Source: Parapristionchus giblindavisi (lineage: Eukaryota > Nematoda > Chromadorea > Rhabditida > Diplogasteridae). From it: a DNA stretch of 64,000 nt. The notes beneath the pieces were generated by a model that worked only from the letters and a program-made list of their open reading frames with translations, had not been told where the DNA came from and did no database searches. Shown here in pieces: positions 9,178 to 17,960 of this stretch (position 1 is its first letter; each line of letters opens with the position of its first letter). The DNA lies in NCBI GenBank assembly GCA_943737045.1, contig CALSFV010000398.1:150358-214357 (forward strand), in the 5' to 3' direction. A program made the position numbers and the translations under genes.

Positions 9178-11422
9178 TTAGAGGATAAGCATCTTCCTCA
9201 AAATGAGCTGCCACGGTCATTTTGGGATACTGTAGCCAGGAAGCCGTTAAAATTGAAAAAAACCGGCCCCATGCCTCGGCATACATTGTGAAACATCTTT
9301 GAGCTCACTATATAAAAATTTAAAGGGGATGGGTTAACTACAAGAAAAGATATGCTCAAAAAACCAAAATATGATATCCTTCTGGACACCACTGTATTAA
9401 AAATTTTTTTAAAAATTGTTCATTGCAGCTTGGCCCCGGTTCCCCCGAGAGGGACACGCGATGGGACGGAGAGGCATCCCGGGTTACTGTAGAATCAGGG
9501 ACTGAATGAGTACCGCTGGTACAGTTAGGTAAGCTCATTCGGTCGAGTATTCTACAGTAGACCGGGGAAGACGCCTCTGATATGGACCGGAGAATGGACA
9601 GGGAGCGGCCGAAACAGGTGAGAGATCATTATACGGTACTTGTCCGATACGTACGTACCGATATCTGAATGGGTGTATGCGGCGATTATCTATATCCTTA
9701 CTATTATTATATATTATGTTATATCTTTTATTATTATATATCGGTACTGGTATGATATGTAGCAACCGAGATCAGATTGGGTGAGAACCGTAACCATAGT
9801 TCGAATAACTAGGTTATCGTTTTTCAAAATCCGCTCAGGTCTTTTGATTTTTGGCAAATTTGGCTCAAAATCCGGTCAGGCTTGATACTTTGTAACATAC
9901 TTTTCGACCTATGACCGTAACCAATGATTTTTCATTGCAGAAGGGCCATTTCCCCCGTGTGGGACCCGAGATGGATCGGACAATGCCCAAAGAGAGGCCA
10001 GAAGAGGTGAGAGATAGTCATTTGGTACTTGATCGATACTTAGCTACCCACATAAGTTCGTAAACATTACGATAAACATTACGATGTAAACGAAAAATAA
10101 CGATTTTCCACTATATTTCGAACTCGACCCTCTAAAACAGTCCGGTGAGGGAGCGGAAAATGTATGATATAGTAATTCGGTCTGATAGGTACCAACCGAG
10201 AACAGATTGGGTTGGAACCGTGACTAGTGATTTTTCATTTCAGATTTGCCCCGGATCCCCCGAGATGGACATTGTATGGGCGGAGAGGGAGTCCCGGTTA
10301 CTGTAGATTCAGGGACTGAATGAGTACCACTGGTACAGCAAGGCAAGCTCATTCAGTCGCGTAGTCTACAGCAGACCGAGGAAGAAGCCTCTGGAGCTAT
10401 GAAGATTATTATTGTGTTGTTTTCTTTGTATTTCTTTGTTTTGTTTTTCTTTCTTCTTGCAATCCGAGGTTGCTTTATAATTTGTGATTGAATGAGTACC
10501 ACTGGTACAGCAAGGCAAGCTCAAACAGTCACAATTTATATAGCAAACCAAGGAGCCCCCGGCATCCAGGACCCCCTATACCATATTGCCCGCGGGTGAA
10601 CGTCAGCACATCCACGGGCGATCGTCGGGCGTTAGCCGGACGATCACCGGTCGATTGGCGGGCGCCCGCCGGGCGCCCGTCCGGCGCCCGCTTATCGACC
10701 GGCGATCGCCCGGCTAACGCCCGACGATCGCCCGTTCAAAAAGGGGAGTAAATAATGTTGTTCTCGTTGCATACTAGTTTGTATTCTACTTTTCAAAGTA
10801 TTTTGCTAGTTGAGTAGGCTATAGTTGTTTTCGCTCTTTCATTAACTGTGCTCATTAATTGTTGTTTTTCACTAATTTAGTTTGTTACAGGGAACAACAA
10901 GGGAATCTCTGCTCTCTCAAGATGGACCCGTTCAATTCGACTCTGCTGGAACAGTAAGCATCTTACTACTTATGAAATGTTAAGGGTATTTAATTGTAAG
11001 AAGTTAGTATTCATGCCAATTTAGTCGAAAGCGTTTGAGACCGTTAATTTTTTTCATGTTTCAGCGTCTTGTCGCTTCGTCCTCAAGCCGTCACCGGCGC
11101 AAAGTGGTTGGGTTAGTTGATTTTTGATTGATTTTGAAAGATCTGACATGTTATTGATTTCTGTATCGTTACATTTGCCTTAAGTGACTACACCGTAACC
11201 TCCTCTGCCGCGTCTCCGTCGTTACGGCGTAAGGCAAATGTAACGATTCGTTAACTATCGTTGTTTATCGATTAACTTTGTTCATTGTCCTTTGTTCAGG
11301 TGTACGTCTTCTACTACCAGTTCGCCGTCCATCACACTAGCAGTCAACATAAGTGCCCCTCCCCGTGTAGCTGTACAGGCTATAGCCATAAAGTCGTAGG
11401 ACGCTTTATTTCATTTTTTTGA
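5548..11422 (+). CDS. Candidate secreted protein gene with many short repeated exons
   Basis: Exon 1 (5550..5729, 60 codons) starts MFRCLLISSLITVVLSHP, a clear signal peptide, and its ATG is 2 nt after ATTTCAG, as for spliced-leader addition. Exon 2 (6148..6228) continues in frame. The strong acceptor at 7122 then gives a stop at 7166, a product of about 101 aa. A weaker acceptor at 7133 keeps frame through 7133..7186, 7538..7600, 7770..7833, 7912..8008 and 8361..8388, whose phases fit together. Further phase-0 exons are 9941..10006 (22 codons), 10891..10953 (21), 11065..11106 (14) and 11300..11422, which ends KCPSPCSCTGYSHKVVGRF and on to a TGA. Units at 8361, 9429, 9941 and 10245 are repeats of one cassette. 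I do not recognise the family. The basic, low-complexity micro-exons recall variable secreted proteins. Whether all exons join one transcript, or two genes are present, needs RNA evidence. Introns hold several transposons. Confidence 0.4.
5872..6126. repeat. TTAA-flanked small element with tRNA-like core, copy 1
   Basis: The element lies in intron 1 of the cassette gene. Its ends are TTAAAGATGG and CATCTTTAA. The core on the minus strand has TAGCGCAGTGG and, about 40 nt later, CAAGTTCGAAGCC, matching polymerase III A and B boxes, followed by a tail with TTTCAAAAAGTGCGCC. Related copies are at 24473..24819 and 46107..46403. The TTAA ends recall piggyBac-type insertion, but no transposase is present. 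Confidence 0.6.
6335..6500. repeat. GGGGGGCCAATAATTTGG repeat, short copy
   Basis: The segment holds alternating direct and inverted words such as TTGAGCCA, AATAATTTGG and AAAGTTTAGC. It starts with the same GGGGGGCCAATAATTTGG end as the longer copy at 15236..15560. It lies in an intron of the cassette gene. Confidence 0.6.
6590..7115. repeat. Mirror copy of the 3800-4450 block with GC-rich core
   Basis: 6590..6800 carries the GCCCGCGGGCGATC core and 6830..7110 matches the reverse complement of about 3790..4190, including a CGCGCGTCTAGAGTA word and the TTTTTCAG acceptor tract. This block shows that the two cassette loci are an inverted duplication and not chance similarity. Confidence 0.7.
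8053..8227. repeat. Small element of the CATACATTTTCGGTACCCTC family, copy 1
   Basis: The right end GAGGGTATGACAATGTATGG and internal TATATAGTGGGTCAATTCTCG match the elements at 40653..40845 and 38165..40218. The left end is shorter and no clear target duplication remains, so this is probably an older copy. Confidence 0.65.
8415..8485 (+). ncRNA. 71-nt hairpin, copy B (diverged stem)
   Basis: The arms are CTGTAGAAGTTGCGATTGC and so on to TAGAG, and CTCTAACAATCTCAATTTC to TACAG. The loop begins TACCACTTGTACAG. The inner stem differs from copies A, C and D (GATTGCTAGAG against GACTGAATGAG) yet both sides changed together, so pairing is kept. Length is again 71 nt. Confidence 0.65.
8674..9394. 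mobile_element. Non-autonomous Tc1-like element with (AT)n centre
   Basis: The inverted ends begin CAGTGGTGGTCAGAAGG and CAGTGGTGTCCAGAAGG and run about 150 bp inward with a GGTTTTTTGAGCATATC stretch, strongly like the terminal repeats of nematode Tc1. TA flanks both sides, as expected for this superfamily. No transposase frame is present. The interior holds an (AT)n microsatellite at about 9088..9171. It is inserted between cassette units. Confidence 0.8.
9487..9557 (+). ncRNA. 71-nt hairpin, copy C
   Basis: The left arm starts CTGTAGAATCAGG and ends GACTGAATGAG; the right arm is CTCATTCGGTC and on to ATTCTACAG. The loop begins TACCGCTGGTACAG. GTTA precedes the arm, so a GT-AG intron of 75 nt is possible. 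It splits a cassette exon whose halves are 9429 to about 9482 and 9558..9617. Confidence 0.65.
10301..10371 (+). ncRNA. 71-nt hairpin, copy D
   Basis: Arms CTGTAGATTCAGG...GACTGAATGAG and CTCATTCAGTC...TCTACAG enclose a loop beginning TACCACTGGTACAGCAAGG. The inner 11 bp pair perfectly. GTTA precedes the left arm. Confidence 0.65.
10473..10543 (+). ncRNA. 71-nt hairpin, copy E (outer stem replaced)
   Basis: The 23-nt loop is identical to copy D, but the arms are CTTTATAATTTGTGATTG and CAGTCACAATTTATATAG plus the inner bases. These are unrelated to the CTGTAGA stem of the other copies and still pair over 20 of 24 positions. GTTG precedes the left arm and the right arm ends in AG. Pairing extends a few bases further on both sides. 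Confidence 0.6.
10580..10745. repeat. Long GC-rich palindrome
   Basis: GGGCGATCGTCGGGCGTTAG on the left pairs with CTAACGCCCGACGATCGCCC on the right, with further GGGCGCCC words between them. Both outer 20-mers are perfect complements. It ends in CGTTCAAAAAGGGGAGTA, like the other GC-rich cores. Confidence 0.8.
11169..11247. repeat. Small palindromic element (CGTTACATTTGCCTTA ends)
   Basis: CGTTACATTTGCCTTA and TAAGGCAAATGTAACG are perfect inverted ends around a core that also pairs partly. It lies between exons 11065..11106 and 11300..11422 of the candidate cassette gene. Confidence 0.7.
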
Positions 11423-11805
11423 AACTTGATTTAGGAAAGATATCAAGTTGATATTTGAGTCAATGTGTGCACCTCATCAAGAAATACAACCATGATGTAT
11501 TGGTATTATTACAATTAGATCAGTTTGTTAGATCAGTTCACTGCTGCATAATGATGACGCTTGCAGTTTTCGAACATGTATATTCTTTAGTGAAAAGCCC
11601 TGTTCTTCTGAAGCGACGTCAGGCATTGGTCGAAAAGTATGTAATAAAGTACCAAGCCTGACCGCATTTTGCGCCAAAATTTCCCAAAAATCGAAAATCC
11701 TGACCACATTTTGATAACCGATAACCGATAACCTAGCTATTCGACCTATGACGTCAGGACTGCCCAGGCGGGATATGTGAGCTGATAATAGAACTTCGCC
11801 ATACG
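11423..11805. other. Spacer with a GGTCAGG-type dispersed repeat
   Basis: No gene is recognised. About 11650..11760 matches a dispersed motif set (GCCTGACCGCATTTTG, TTCGACCTATGAC) also found at 9838..9913, 35368..35530 and 42525..42640. Confidence 0.5.
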
Positions 11806-12412
11806 AGAAGACGAGCTGAGTTTCGAGAAAATCGAAATGCGGCTAGTCAATTTGTAAATTCGCGAGGGGTAGTGCATAAACATTGGTGAACTAATCTATC
11901 AACCTTCGATACAAAGACCTGTGTAGTGTAGTGGATAAGGCGTCCGCGTTAGCTTTTGACTGTCACTGGTTCGATCCCTCTTGCAGGACTTTTCTTTTGC
12001 GGTTATTGTTGAAGTCAATATCAAACGTTCATGCTTCTTTGTCTGGGTAGATCGCCATCGATCGACTTTGTTCGCTCGTTGATCCTTTCTCGAGCGCTTT
12101 GTATGTCGTTAAAAAGCATTTATGCATCTTATTCAACATGTCGCATGACCATCACTCTTTCAATAAGATGTGTGTTCTCTTTTCTGGCTTTCATAATCAC
12201 AGCAACACGTTTTAAAAAAAATAATAAAAGAAAAGTGCTGCTAGAGGGATCGAACCTGTGACAATCAAAAGTTAACGCGGACACCTTATTCACTACACCT
12301 CACAGGTCGTTGCTTCGAAGGTTGATAGATGAGCTCACACTACCCCTCGCGAATTTTCAAAATCACTAGCCGAATTTCATATCGATTTTTTCGAAACTCA
12401 GCTCGTCTAGGC
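11806..12412. repeat. Foldback element with tRNA-like modules, family 2 copy 1
   Basis: Inverted arms of about 190 bp (11806..12000 and 12232..12412) share AGACGAGCTGAGTTTCGA ends. Each arm has a tRNA-like module: GTGTAGTGGATAAGG, an anticodon-like loop CTTTTGA, and GGTTCGATCCCTC. The 230-bp centre contains a frame with the words ASYSTCRMTIT that is also present in the other copy (23300..24276), so the centre belongs to the element. Confidence 0.75.
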
Positions 12413-12557
12413 ACTCCTAAAAAGAGATTCGTAATCACCATCGAAAAAATATTGTAGTTATGATATTGCCTTGTCAAATGGCCAGGTAAAGTCCACAAGG
12501 TTCCCTTGTGATACCACTATATTGTAAGGGTCAAAATGAGAGTGATATTTATCGCCA

Positions 12558-12689
12558 GTGGCCGTATGCATGAACCGTTTTCCAGGAAGATGTGACGTCG
12601 TTAGCGTAAGCGGAGGATTTTTGGAAAACGCCTTCGCCTACGCTAATGACGCCACATTTTCCTGGAAAATGGTTCTTGCATACGGCCAC
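12558..12689. repeat. 132-bp palindromic element, copy 1
   Basis: The ends are GTGGCCGTATGC and GCATACGGCCAC, and the arms pair almost to the centre (TTTTCCAGGAAGATGTGACG against CCACATTTTCCTGGAAAATG, with few mismatches). A copy of exactly the same length is at 53404..53535. Confidence 0.85.
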
Positions 12690-13612
12690 AGGATATAGCT
12701 CTTCATTTACCATCAGCGCATGAAATAATTTTTTTGTGAAAAGACTGGGACCCTACCGTTCAGAATGCATTCTAAAATAATGGTTCATACGCAGGCAGCT
12801 TCACAATTTATAAAATGCTTTCCTGATTTTCTTTTAGTTCTGATTCTTTTCAGACCCGCATCAAGCATTCAAATTCAAATTCATTTATCATATCAGACAG
12901 ACTTAGGTCAAACATTCTGCCTACTCAATTTCAGCAAATAACCTTATTGTTAGACGTATGCTTTCTCTCACGCAGCTCTCGCGCCCCTGCGCCCTTGTGA
13001 TGAAATCTTATTTTTAAAGCTCCGATATATTTTAGAGGGGTTCTTGGTTAAATTGTTTTGGCTAAATCGGGTAGGTCCGGGGCCAAAGCCGACGGTTTCG
13101 CCCACGTGTGCCCACTCAGGGCGCGCTGAAAACGAGCACACCTCAGCAGAACGTTTGATGCGGCTCTGAATGGAATCAGAACTAAACCAATTCAAGCGAA
13201 ATCATTATTTGATATATTGTGAAGCTCCCTGCGTTGGAAGCATAGTTTTCGAAGACCTAAACGATTGGGCCTCAAGTCTTTAAAAAATTTTCGGGCTCAA
13301 ATTTGCAGCCCGCTGCAGCTTGAAATCGGAGTCCGATCTTCGATTTTTTCATGGGCAGCCCTTGATGAAGTCTCCGTTATCATGATGTTTCAGAAGAACA
13401 GGACTTTTTTTACTAAAGAACTATACGCATTCGAAAAGTGTACTTCGTTTGCGTCACTGCTATGCAACAGTAAACTAATTTAATTACACCAACCCATCAT
13501 GGTTGTATTCCTTGATGAGTTGCACGCTTTGACTCAAAAGATCAGCTTGATTACTTTCCTCGAGCAAATGTTACAAAAAAAATTTTTTTAAAGCGTCCCA
13601 TGACTTTATGAG
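12690..13612. other. No recognisable gene
   Basis: I see open frames of 70-75 codons on both strands but no splice series, family motif or repeat match that would support one. Confidence 0.4.
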
Positions 13613-13823
13613 TACTCCGGTATTTTTTTGTCCGTGGGCAGCACAATGGTGCGGAACTAGGGCACCCCACGGGATTTGGCTTCAGGACGGCGTATTCCAT
13701 GTTCTGGAATGAACGTCCTACCCCACGGAATTTGAAGTCCGCCCCCAAATCTCTTGGGTTTCTCCCTAGTCCCACACCATGGTGCTGCCCCTGGCCCTCC
13801 CCACGGAAAAAAATACCGGAGTA
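13613..13823. repeat. TACTCCGG-ended inverted-repeat element
   Basis: TACTCCGGTATTTTTTT and AAAAAAATACCGGAGTA are perfect inverted ends, flanked by or ending in TA. The interior has its own inverted words (CCCCACGG, CAGCACNATGGTG). The end motif is shared with the elements at 55016..55153, 36292 and 58239. Confidence 0.8.
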
Positions 13824-14103
13824 TACTGTTTATTGTCACCGAACATATTTTGTTGTTATTCAATAGACGAATGTACATTGTTTTCATATGAGTCCGCTTG
13901 CGAGAGAACCGAGCATAGGGAGTGGGGTCTGGCCCAGTTAAGAATCAAATTTTAGGGGTCGAGTTTTCAAGGTTGTTGATGACGATGGACATGTTCATTT
14001 TGAATCTAGAATCTATAGATGGGCGCGTGAAAACTTTTTTTTTGCGCTCGCAACATTGAGAAATTTCCATTCGAATCTGCAAAAAAAATCCCGCATTTCC
14101 GGG

Positions 14104-14704
14104 AGGGGGGGGATCGTTTTGCCAACGATCGTTTGCGCAACGGATCATAAATCGGTTGAGATTTGGCGTATGGCAACCAAAGTTGTACCATTGTATCAGT
14201 GGGAGTGTACGGTATTGGGAATCGCGAACTGATTTTTTTCATTCGACCCATGATCCCGGGTTCATGGCCGAAGTCGAAAAATCCATGATCTCCCGAGGCC
14301 AAATACTAGTTGCCATTATATCAATAGTGAGCCAACTTTTATTTTTTTGGATACCGTTACCCGAACTACCGTAATCTAGCTACCGTACCCTGTTATATTA
14401 TAGCGAATCCCTGTTTGATTACGGTAGTACCGGTTACGGTATCCAGAAAGATAAAAGTTGGCTCACTATTGATATAATGGCAACTAGAATTTTTCGACTT
14501 CGGCCAATTTCAACCATGAACCCGGCGTCATGGGTCGAGTGAAAAAAATCAGTGACGGTTACGGTAGCCCAAGACCGTACACTCCCACTGATAGCAATGG
14601 TAAAACTTTGGTTGCCATAAGCCAAATCCCAACCGCTTTATGATCCGTTTTTCAAACGATTGTTGGCAAAACGATCGCCCCCCCCCCCCCCCCCCCCCCC
14701 CCCC
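14104..14704. repeat. Foldback element with poly-C/poly-G ends, copy 1
   Basis: Two arms of about 280 bp pair around a centre near 14390..14420, with TTGCCAACGATCG-type outer sequence and TACGGTAGT words at the centre. The right end is an uninterrupted run of about 27 C, the left end a run of G. A related element is at 43992..44831. Confidence 0.75.
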
Positions 14705-15235
14705 GCATTTCCATGCACACAGCCTTTCCGGACCGATCTATGCAGGTCGCGTAATACACTTACCTTTGAGCGAACACCGTTTTTGAAAATGTTTCTTGAA
14801 AAAATGAATTAGACAGGTTTGCCATCAAGTTCTGCCAAGGGGAACATAGTCGCCTAATTTAGCATTGATAGATTCAAAGAAATTGAAATTGTGATTTCGA
14901 CGCGACGGCGTCTGGTATCAACATACAAAATGACTATCCATCGTCATCAGCATAGTTTTAAAACACAGACCACTAAGTATCAGAAAATTAACTCTTTTCG
15001 ATTCTCTCGTAAGCGCGATTGTATTGTTATAAATAAAATAAGAAGTTATAATATTGTTAGAAGTTATATATTGTTAATGATACAAAATCCATTAAATGTT
15101 TATCGTTCGTTGCATGTGCATTTTCATGTTGTAATTGATATGTAAATATTGTTTGTTCTGAGGATAAAGAAGTTAATTGATGTATAAATCATTTAAATAC
15201 GTAATAAACATAAATGGAACTGGAATAATAGTAAG
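14705..15235. other. AT-rich stretch without a recognisable gene
   Basis: An 84-codon open frame at 14891..15145 has no recognisable features and AT-driven codons. Nothing else is seen. Confidence 0.4.
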
Positions 15236-15560
15236 CAAATAAAGGGCTAAACTTTTAGTGGTCGAGCCAAATTACTGGCCAAATTATTGACCCCACTTGA
15301 AAAGTTGAGCCATTAATTGGGACTAAAGTTTAGCGAAAAGTTTAGTGGGGCCATTATTATGACCAAATTATTGGCCCACTTGAAAAGTTGAGCCATTAAT
15401 TGGGACTAAAGTTTAGCGAAAAGTTTAGTGGGGCCATTATTTTGACCAAATTAATGGCTCAACTTTTCAAGTGGGGCTTGTCTGGTAGCCAAATTCGAGA
15501 GTCAACTTTTGACAAATTAATGGCCCCACTTTGACCAAATTATTGGCCCCCCTAAATATG
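15236..15560. repeat. GGGGGGCCAATAATTTGG repeat, long copy with internal tandem unit
   Basis: A unit of about 95 bp containing AAAAGTTGAGCCATTAATTG and AAAGTTTAGCGAAAAG occurs twice in tandem and then partly inverted. The right end, CCAAATTATTGGCCCCCC, is the complement of the end of the copy at 6335..6500. Confidence 0.7.
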
Positions 15561-15604
15561 CGGAGTTAGTAAGTCATGAAAATAAGGCCTTAAATAACTA
15601 GCTA

Positions 15605-16875
15605 TTAGGTGAATTCACAAGTAACGCTCGTTTTTTAGTCCCAACTTCAGTCGCCTCGTTCTTGCTTTGTTGTTATTGCCAGCATCCATGCTGTATACAC
15701 TAGATAGGCTGTCCCTCGAATATCCTAGGGTTGTTTTCGATTCACTTCCCGCGTGTCCTCCAGGCGAGAAAACCGCACAATTTCGCCCCCGACGGAATTC
15801 ACATTCGCAACGTTATTTTATTCCTCTCCCTCTCGGGCTTGAAACGCCCTGACTTTCAACATCGCCTAGCAGAGGTGTACCCCTCACATGTGCCTCACGC
15901 AATAGCGGTGAGAAAGTGAGCCTTCAAATTCGAGAAACAGGACTTTTCCCTCGAAAATGAAGATTAACCCAGTCGCCTACCGGAGGTGGATCGCGATCGA
16001 TTGTTCCAAGAGGAAAGGGCTGATCGGTATCCCGATACCGGTCATATTGCAAGGGCACTTGGTGTCAGCCAGTGCACTGTGGTACATGGCCTTCACGCTC
16101 TCGGAAATAAGTGAAAATAGGGAAGATGCCTACCCCACGTCCTAGCCGACTACGACAAAGATTGCCGACTGGACATGGCAAAGACTTTTCTTACTCTACG
16201 TCGCCGGCTTGTTTGGCTGGTCAACGTTATAACCGGTGATGAAAAGTGGGTGCTCTACGATTACGAAGAGCCAAGGAGACTGCGGTTCGGTCAGCGCGAA
16301 TAGCCAGCAGATGCCCCCAAACCCGATTTTCACCCCAAAAAAGTTATGTTGTATATCTGGTATTCGGCACGGGGAGTCGAGTACTCAGAACTCCTCCCCG
16401 AGGGTACGACTATCACTGCACATGTCTACGCTCTCCAGCTGCGGAAGCTAAGACTCCACCTCGAACAATCACGCGGGAAGGACACTCGGATCTAATTTCA
16501 ACATGACCATGCTCGATATCGATACCAAAAGAACGACCCAGGCTGAGCTAACGGGATATGGCTGAATTATATTCCACCACCCTCCGTACTCACCCGACCT
16601 TGCCGACTATGGTTGTCACCTCTTAGCGGCGCTCCATCACTTCCTCAAAAGGCAAAGCTTCAAATACCGAACCACTATCTATACCGTAGTCGACACCTAT
16701 TTCCGGAATAAGCCCCAGTCCTTTTATCACGAATGGATCCATAAACTGCCGGGTAGAAGACAGAAGGTCATCCATCCGAATGGAGAATATTTCCAGAATC
16801 CATCATGCTTTGTTAAAATTTTATGATAATTTTTTTGGAGAGTGAAAAACGAGCGTTATTTATGTCGTCGCCTAA
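15605..16875 (+). mobile_element. Decayed mariner transposon
   Basis: The inverted ends are TTAGG...AACGCTCGTTTTT on the left and the complement ending CCTAA on the right, flanked by TA. The 1271-bp length is normal for mariner. Translation pieces include TGDEKWVLYDYEEPRRLRF around the second catalytic Asp and HHPPYSPDLADYGCHLLAAL, the usual block around the third Asp of the D,D34D triad. Frames are broken between these blocks by shifts and stops, so it is a non-functional copy. Confidence 0.85.
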
Positions 16876-16878
16876 TAG

Positions 16879-17022
16879 GAGTCGAAGACTGTGGATGAGA
16901 TTCTCTTGGCCCTTGATGATATAATGAGGAAGGAGGTGGAAGAATACAGGATAAAATTTATGCCGACTACGACAGAAGCTGCTATTGCATATGCTGTCAA
17001 TGAAGTAGAAATCAAAAGTTAA
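16879..17022 (+). CDS. Orphan coding exon next to the mariner insertion
   Basis: Starting right after the TAATAG that joins the mariner end, there is a 47-codon open frame ending in TAA. It reads ESKTVDEILLALDDIMRKEV and continues through AAIAYAVNEVEIKS. Its composition (alternating charged and hydrophobic residues, balanced codons) is protein-like and unlike the surrounding DNA. It could be the last exon of a plus-strand gene whose upstream part lies before the transposon, or a remnant. I found no matching upstream exon and do not recognise the family. Confidence 0.35.
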   Translation, partial: ESKTVDEILLALDDIMRKEVEEYRIKFMPTTTEAAIAYAVNEVEIKS

Positions 17023-17499
17023 ATCGAATCAATTATCATCCCCAACCATTTGATAATGTGTAAAATGTTTGATGGATTCATTTCTATAGACGTCATTTAC
17101 AAAACTTTTATTTTTGAGCATTTCAATTTTTCATGTGTCGTTGCATGCGTGTGCATGAAGATAGATAAAATATAAATAGATATATAAAACATATTGTATT
17201 AGTAATCATTTCAATACAGCATAAGTTCATAATTGTATCAAAAAAATTTGGAGTCAGTTCAAATCAAATCAAATCATTTATTTCCTGTATAAGAATTGTA
17301 CGGGATGGTACTTCTTATCAAGGAGTGTGTATGGCACATGCAAGTTAAAGAGAGATTTCAGAATCCATAAAAAGAAATAGCAGGAGAGGTAAAGAAAATA
17401 GATATTTTTGTACGTAATACACCTTCACTAATCAACTTAAGAATTAGACAGAGATATTTGTGCATTTTCACAGTGTGAGTATTGGACACTCATTCATGT
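17023..17499. other. Spacer upstream of tRNA-Met, part of the duplicated unit
   Basis: No gene. The segment around 17330..17400 (GTATGGCACATGCAAG, then AGAGATTTCAGAATCCATAA) recurs at about 20335..20410 and 25315..25360, so it belongs to the unit that was duplicated with the tRNA and collagen. Confidence 0.6.
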
Positions 17500-17572
17500 G
17501 CTTCCTTGGCGCAGTCGGCAGCGCGTCAGTCTCATAATCTGAAGGTCGTGAGTTCGAGCCTCACAGGGAGCA
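17500..17572 (+). tRNA. tRNA-Met (CAT), elongator type
   Basis: This is a full 73-nt cloverleaf with acceptor GCTTCCT/AGGGAGC plus A, anticodon loop CTCATAA and T arm GTTCGAGCC. The sequence equals the copies at 4502 (minus) and 20847. It is followed by a T run suitable for polymerase III termination. It lies 388 bp from the 3' end of collagen 1, on the opposite strand. Confidence 0.93.
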
Positions 17573-17960
17573 ATTTTTGCTACCATATTTTGATTTGATT
17601 TAAATTTATTTTTATACGAAATGAGTGAATTATGATTGAACATGCAGTGAAACACTCTTAATCCGAATTAATGTATAATTTATTGATTATCGTTTGATTT
17701 TTTACTTTATCTTTTACCAAGTCGAAAGCTGAATATTTTGTGATCTTTTGGAATAATGGTATACTGAATGCAATAAGTAAGATATTAAAAAAGGGTTGTA
17801 AATTTTGATAGGTTTAATCCACCAATCCTACCCCTTAAACCGTATTGGCTTTACGCTATCTTTTATAAATCGATATTCATAGGTATGCATTCGACAATTG
17901 ATATGAGATCGATAATATTTATTCTGTTCGAGATCCATGAGAGACTGTATACACACAAAT

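Noticed and set aside
11921..11993. Functional tRNA with anticodon loop CTTTTGA in the second foldback
   Set aside because: The anticodon stem has a T-T and a T-G pair and the acceptor stem is poor; the inverted partner has diverged separately. Better seen as tRNA-derived.
15236..15560. CRISPR-like array
   Set aside because: The repeats are direct and inverted words with no unique spacers of even length, and the DNA is nuclear eukaryotic.
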